Source: Acanthaster planci (lineage: Eukaryota; Echinodermata; Asteroidea; Valvatida; Acanthasteridae). From it: a stretch of DNA of 12,634 bases. Under the pieces are notes generated by a model. That model did not search any database, was not told the DNA's origin, and worked only from the letters and a program-made list of their open reading frames with translations. Positions within the stretch are counted from its first letter, which is position 1, and every line of letters starts with the position of its first letter. The translations under genes were made by a program, and so were the position numbers. Shown here piece after piece: positions 8,281 to 12,634 of this stretch. Location: NCBI RefSeq assembly GCF_001949145.1, contig NW_019091469.1:583701-596334 (forward strand), read 5' to 3'.

Positions 8281-8460
8281 GTGTGGACAGTCGATATCCA
8301 CAATCCCCAGGACTGCTGGAACAAGTTCCGCTCCAACCAGCGACTGGGCGCCATCATCTTTGCCGGCATCGTCGCGGGGACTCTGGCAAAAGTGTCCAGT
8401 AGTGAGCAGCGCAAGGCAGCAGAACCAGAAGATGGTGAAGAGCAAGCTGTTGCCAGCTGA
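8281..8460 (+). CDS. coq2: COQ2, 4-hydroxybenzoate polyprenyltransferase, terminal coding exon
   Basis: The final 59 codons of COQ2, joined in phase 0 to the exon ending at 7580, then TGA (8458-8460). The first part is the very conserved COQ2 signature: the joined sequence reads GNQ then VWTVDIHNPQDCWNKFRSNQ. LGAIIFAGIVAGTLAK, the last membrane helix (about residues 23-38), follows. The remaining 21 residues form a polar acidic/basic tail (SSSEQRKAAEPEDGEE), which is variable in animals and usually somewhat different in length. The stop falls about where other animal COQ2 proteins end, so the 3' end is complete. Nothing in the exon is damaged. Confidence 0.93.
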   Translation: MWTVDIHNPQDCWNKFRSNQRLGAIIFAGIVAGTLAKVSSSEQRKAAEPEDGEEQAVAS

Positions 8461-10252
8461 CAGGAGGAATCACTCACCCCTCACCCAGACTACCAACTGC
8501 ACCAGGATAGTGGGAATTTTGCTGTGCCTGAATGCCGTAGATAGTTGTGCCCTACAATCCCGAACTGTGTGATGAGAAAGAAATTCGACAGGTTCCCCCG
8601 GTGGACTTTTAATCGTTGTGCTTGGTCAAGGGATTCAGCCATTGAAATGCAAAGAAGAAACCATCTAATGACTCAGTGTCAGTCGCAAGGAAATGGACAC
8701 TGGAGACAGCAGCAACAGGGGACAGAAGTGTGGCATGAATTCTCACAGAGTCCAGTAACTCTGCCAGAGGGGGTCAAAATTGGCACAAATGCGTCATAGT
8801 TGTCATGCATTTTGGCCCCGAAATGCTCTCACATGTATTCTCAAAATTCTGCAGAGTAAAAAAGGGCCATAACATCAACCTTTCCAACTTCTACAGTTGA
8901 CAGTGACATTGAAGAAACCCACTTGCACAGGGAGTTTGTTTAAACCTTTTTGATGACTTGCTAAATTTCACGTTTTTCTAAGAATGGAGGAAAACATTCT
9001 GCTGCAGCTGGTGGACAGTGCCTCTAAACTTGAAACATTGCAAGAGGAAGACCACCTCTGTCCCCTGTCCTTTTTTATTTCCTTAGAATCAGCCCTCCTT
9101 GAAAATTAAGAAACTTACATTCTGTAGACAAGAAGCCAAGCAGATGAAAAATTTAACTGCGAGTTCCTCATCGTAATCGAAAATAATTTGTGTTATCCAA
9201 GCCAGAAAGTCAAATATCTCTTAAACACAGTTGAATAATGCAAAGTGTTGCCACTATCCCCTGCATAATTGGGATTTAAGTAGAATGAAGGGAAGGCTGG
9301 TTCCTTTAAATTTTCAAATTTGTTTTTAGAAATGAATCGAGTTAAAATGGTGAAACAGCCAGTGCAAGATCGGTAAAGAATGTTATTTTGATTTTCAAAG
9401 AGACATTAGCACATGAAAATACATGAGTAGTACATATTGTACATTCATCTTATTGGGTTATTGTGAAGAGTTCCAAAAACAGGAATATTTTTACAAAGTT
9501 ATGTCTGAAATTTGCTGTAAAAATGGAACTGAAAAAAAATGCTTGTATGTGTAAATGCAATGTTATTTGGCTAACAAGGTTATGATAGATACCCAGTATT
9601 TTTAGGTCCAGTCAAACAAAAGAACACTTTGACACCGTTTGAAATGTAAATTCTAGATTCCACATGATAGGAATTGCCATTTTGAAAGCATCATTTGCTG
9701 TCATATGTAATGGCTTTCTGTTCGTCTGTTTGCTCTTTCAGAATTTACCGATCTTGCATGTGGTTTCTTGAGCATAATTAGCACTGACAATATTGATACA
9801 AGTTCATCTGCAACTACATTTCTTCATCAACAACCCTGTCCTCCCCCTTCCCCAAACTTGCAGAAAAAAAATGCAAATTTGATTGTATTTTGCCCAGAGC
9901 ATCAGTTCTGTGGATCCTGACATCCAGTACCACTGGCAATTAGTAGTAGTATTGCAAACATGCTGACCAACCTGGAAAAAATCTGACCGTTGAAAGATCC
10001 CTATTGAGATGTGGAGATATTCATGTACTGAACCGCAGAGGTCAAAGATCATTCCAACTTCAAGTGTTAGCTGTGATCTCCCCTGTTGCCTTTATTTTTC
10101 TCAGATACGATCAAAACTAAACTACACGTAAACATACTTTTTGAATTCGTAAACATGCATGATGTTGGTATGTCAGTGCTGGTTTTGCTCATGATATTCA
10201 ATATGTTAAGAATTTGGTATTAACAATGCATATCTTTGCATTTTATCACCAG
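8461..10252 (+). other. COQ2 3' untranslated region and downstream DNA
   Basis: There is no further coding sequence in any frame with family resemblance. An 84-codon frame at 8545-8799 overlaps the start of the UTR and is Gln/Arg-rich without domains. The only clear AATAAA polyadenylation hexamer on this strand within 2 kb is at 10262-10267, so the transcript either has a long 3' UTR of about 1.8 kb or uses a variant signal such as AGTAAA (near 8857). The true end cannot be fixed by eye. Confidence 0.5.
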
Positions 10253-10329
10253 GCAAACCGAAATAAAAAACCAAAGCCCAGCCACATGCAGGCCCTCCTG
10301 GTGCGTGCACGTGTGTTCCCTGCCCGCAG

Positions 10330-10455
10330 ACGCTGACAGGTTGGTGGTTGCCCGCTATCTGCATCGGCTTGTGAATCGGCTGTTGGTGATGTATGCAACC
10401 TCCCAAAATCTTGTGAGTCTGGGTGATTGTGGATACCTCAGTAGACAGCAACATG
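10330..10455 (+). other. Candidate exon (126 nt, phase 1-1), unrecognised
   Basis: Seen: an excellent acceptor (TGTTCCCTGCCCGCAG, ending 10329) and donor (CATG/GTAAGG at 10456) enclose 126 bases that are C+G-richer than the surroundings and open in one frame (GAC GCT GAC AGG TTG ...). The peptide includes RLVVARYLHRLVNRLLVMYA, an amphipathic helix-like run, then SLGDCGYLSRQQHG. It would begin and end in phase 1, so it could be skipped without breaking a frame. An alternative upstream acceptor (TTTTATCACCAG, ending 10252) would lengthen it by 77 bases. No partner exons and no family are recognised. It could be an exon of a neighbouring gene, an alternative exon, or chance. Confidence 0.28.
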
Positions 10456-11777
10456 GTAAGGATCCTCTGAACTTTGGCAATTGGTCAATTTGTCTACCAA
10501 GCAGATGTTACATGTCCACTGCTCCAGGGATGGCAAATCAAGAGAATACTTCTGCGCCTGCTCCGCCATTGGTCGCCTGACATTTCAAGAGTTCTCATTC
10601 ATCAGTATCTTCGATCTGAGAAAAATGAAATTTTCAGCATCATTTAATTTTTGTGAACTTTCTAGGATGTTGTACAATGCCTTTTGATGTTTGACAATTG
10701 CTTGGCCACATTTATCCTGATACTTCCACAGTGTAAAGCCGAAATCTCACTCTGTTGTATTTGCCTATTTAAATTCCAAATTTTGTAACTTTTACTTTCA
10801 AAGAAACAGTATACAGTAAAGAAAACTTCATGTAGTAAACTCATTGAAAAGAAGATGAAGGTATAACCAGACACCCTTGAATGAGGTATTCATGGCTTTG
10901 GTAGCATACACACATTTTTGATAACCAATACTTTCTTCGATCTGCATTTGCAAGTAAAATTACAAATGATCAACTGTCATGTTTTCAACTCTCAACGAGA
11001 ATATTTTCATGAAATACATGAAAGAAGCTTCCCTGAAGAGAGAGTTTTTCTCTAGTACAAGTCTTAAGTGGGAAAGTGCCATCAACTTTATCAATTATGC
11101 GTCATTTTAAAATATGAAGATAACTATAAAAAGGAGAAACAAAGAAAGTCAAACTCGAAGTTCTGCAGAGAGAGTTTGGTTTGCTAGAGAGAGAACCACA
11201 CTGTTAGGTTGCTTGGTGGACGATGCATCCAGGCCATTCACTCAAATCACAGGAGTCGCACTCAGTCGCGTGGATTGTCCCCACTAAAGACAGAATGTCC
11301 ACAGTGTTTGGATAACCGCACTGTACATGTGCCTTTGAACTCACTGAATTGTCTGAGTGTATTGAATTAGAGAATGCCATAAACTTTCTCACCCCTGAAA
11401 GATACATGTAGAATAGAATGCCTTCCTAAAACATAAAAGAGGGGCACTGTAATGCAGTGGGACAAAAAGTGAATCTGGGGCCTGCTGCTGTCAAAAATGG
11501 GGTGAATGGCCAGGGAGATTGGGTAGCAATCTGCCTCTCAGTATCCTAAACAGAAACTGTGGCATCGACACGGGGAGCCAGTCCCGGCTACAAGGTCCAT
11601 GGTAAGTTTAATTGAAGTTTGTAAAATTGATTCATGCACTGGTGTGAACAAAAATGGTTGTACATCCTGATATCTTACTTGCTAAACCCAACTTTGTATC
11701 TCATGGCTAGGAGTAGGACTGTAGTCTGTATGAACAAGGTGGTAATGTGCAGATGGTCTTCAGTCTAAGGCAATATG
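10456..11777. other. Gene-free stretch
   Basis: No recognisable gene on either strand. One further exon-like segment (11542-11601, between CTGCCTCTCAG and ATG/GTAAGT) is open in two frames. It does not continue the phase of the candidate at 10330-10455, because the joined frame hits TAA at once. The minus-strand frame 11407-11204 (67 codons, several Cys) resembles nothing I know. Confidence 0.4.
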
Positions 11778-12315
11778 AAGTGGCGTAGCAACTGGGAAGG
11801 GGGAGGGATAGGGAACCAGACCTTCTGTAAACTGGTATATTTGTTGGTTGATCTACCAAAGTAACAGACATCCACTTAGTAGTCAACTAACTCCACTTAA
11901 CGAAATGCACCCAGAGCTGCTAAGTATTGATGGACAAGAAAAAAAATAAATTTGAGTTTTAGTGATCCCTTTCAGAAAAAACAATCACTTGACAAATTCC
12001 TCAATCAACAAGAAATTGTCAAAGAGTAAGTTTGTAGTTAACTTCAAGTGTGAATACAAGGAGTTCTTGAAAAATACCGGTCTTCAAATTGTGTTTTTTT
12101 AACCCACTAAGAGGCCATTTTCGGTCCCATGTATTTTATTCCAGTTCCTTTGGTACCATCCAGGGTGAATATTGCTTTTTATTCAAGTTCTGAGGACTCG
12201 AGAACTCTAATATTTCATGCTCAGATTTTAAAATTTTGTTATTGAAAAATTACACAGCTGATGAAGTTTACAGATGTAGATCCTCCCTCCCCCATAAACC
12301 CAGGCTACGCCACTT
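11778..12315. mobile_element. Inverted-repeat-bounded non-autonomous element, about 538 bp
   Basis: Seen: AAGTGGCGTAGC at 11778-11789 is repeated perfectly in inverse orientation at 12304-12315. The arms extend imperfectly inward: the left continues with ACTGGGAAGGGGGAGGGA and the reverse complement of the right continues with CTGGGTTTATGGGGGAGGGA, so about 30 bases of each arm correspond. TA dinucleotides flank both sides, two bases outside the perfect core (11774-11775 and 12318-12319). Known: MITEs have this architecture, and a TA flank would suit the Tc1/mariner superfamily. Inferred: a non-autonomous DNA transposon. The interior carries no transposase. The G-rich arms also allow a foldback origin. 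Confidence 0.55.
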
Positions 12316-12491
12316 ACTAGCAATGAACAGAGTCATCTCCTGAAATCAAAGAGCTGACTTGCCAGAAACTTGCTTGGCATTGTACAAAATGGTTTCTGCA
12401 CAGAACTTGATCGATGCATTGTGCTGCAAATGATGGTCTGGCCTGAGCTTGCAAAATACTTGTTCCACTTCAGGCGAAGATGTTCTTGACT
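12316..12491. other. Short unassigned stretch
   Basis: On the minus strand the sequence after an acceptor-like GGGTTTTTCCCCTCAG (about 12510-12494) stays open to a stop at 12346-12348 and reads as an ordinary polar peptide (EVEQVFCKLRPDHHLQHNAS). However, the acceptor-like string is itself part of the 21-bp repeat, so support for an exon is poor. Confidence 0.2.
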
Positions 12492-12634
12492 TTCTGAGGG
12501 GAAAAACCCATTCTATGGCTGGAGATCCAAGAGGGTCAAGCCAAGTAGAGAGCAATGCCGTTGCTGGCATAACGTGGCCTACTGACAGTGTTTACACCAG
12601 AACTTCTCAGGGGAAAAACCCATTTTCTGAGGGG
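12492..12634. repeat. Edge of a 21-bp tandem repeat (TTCTGAGGGGAAAAACCCATT)
   Basis: A first isolated copy lies at 12492-12514. A second begins at 12604 (TTCTCAGGGGAAAAACCCAT) and a third starts exactly 21 bases later at 12625 (TTCTGAGGGG), cut by the window end. Each unit holds a G-run and a C-run around an A tract (GGGG AAAAA CCC), a small imperfect palindrome. The isolated copy 112 bases before suggests that the array has spread or that a larger composite unit exists. Confidence 0.6.

Noticed and set aside
7760-8572. Several frames overlapping the COQ2 exons on both strands
   Set aside because: They are shadows of the true COQ2 frame at 8281-8460 or intronic read-through, and none has family resemblance.
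1-12634. Search for CRISPR arrays, bacterial operons, rRNA and tRNA genes
   Set aside because: No spacer-repeat pattern, ribosome binding sites or operon-like gene packing, and no recognisable rRNA or tRNA B-box (GGTTCGAATCC-like) with a matching cloverleaf was found by eye; the spliced COQ2 exons show that the DNA is eukaryotic.

Overview
This is an animal nuclear genomic window, not a prokaryotic one. Two short exons on the + strand, each ending at canonical GT/AG splice sites and separated by a 700-base intron, encode the C-terminal third of COQ2, the mitochondrial 4-hydroxybenzoate polyprenyltransferase of coenzyme Q synthesis. The rest is A+T-rich intronic or intergenic DNA with short non-autonomous transposons, a minisatellite and a strong excess of the palindrome TACATGTA. 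A secreted C-type lectin plus PAN/apple-like protein, together with this repeat style, suggests a marine invertebrate, perhaps a deuterostome such as an amphioxus, hemichordate or echinoderm. A mollusc is not excluded and I cannot name the species.

Layout. Bases 1-930 hold old DNA transposons: a TTAA-bounded piggyBac-like element (96-632) and a pogo/Tigger-like relic (704-925). Bases 930-2450 hold no convincing gene; there is a small C+G-rich patch near 1630-1670 and one weak minus-strand exon candidate (1784-1913). A 35-bp minisatellite of about seven copies fills 2449-2701. Bases 2702-4464 are gene-free. The minus strand at 5197-4465 carries the lectin gene, complete from signal peptide to stop but broken by one frameshift inside the lectin domain. 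Bases 5198-7391 hold only weak exon-like stretches. COQ2 exons lie at 7392-7580 and 8281-8460, the second ending in the stop codon. What follows is presumably 3' UTR and intergenic DNA, with one exon-like stretch at 10330-10455, a 538-bp inverted-repeat-bounded element (11778-12315), and the start of a 21-bp tandem repeat that runs off the window end.

How the genes relate. No earlier COQ2 exon is visible in the 7.4 kb upstream of the first one seen. The lectin relic is therefore probably nested, antisense, in a long COQ2 intron, unless the locus is a partial COQ2 copy or an assembly join. There is no sign that the two genes share a function. I found no convincing new multi-gene system; the most interesting points are the broken nested lectin, the TIR-bounded elements, the TACATGTA excess and the repeat array at the right edge.
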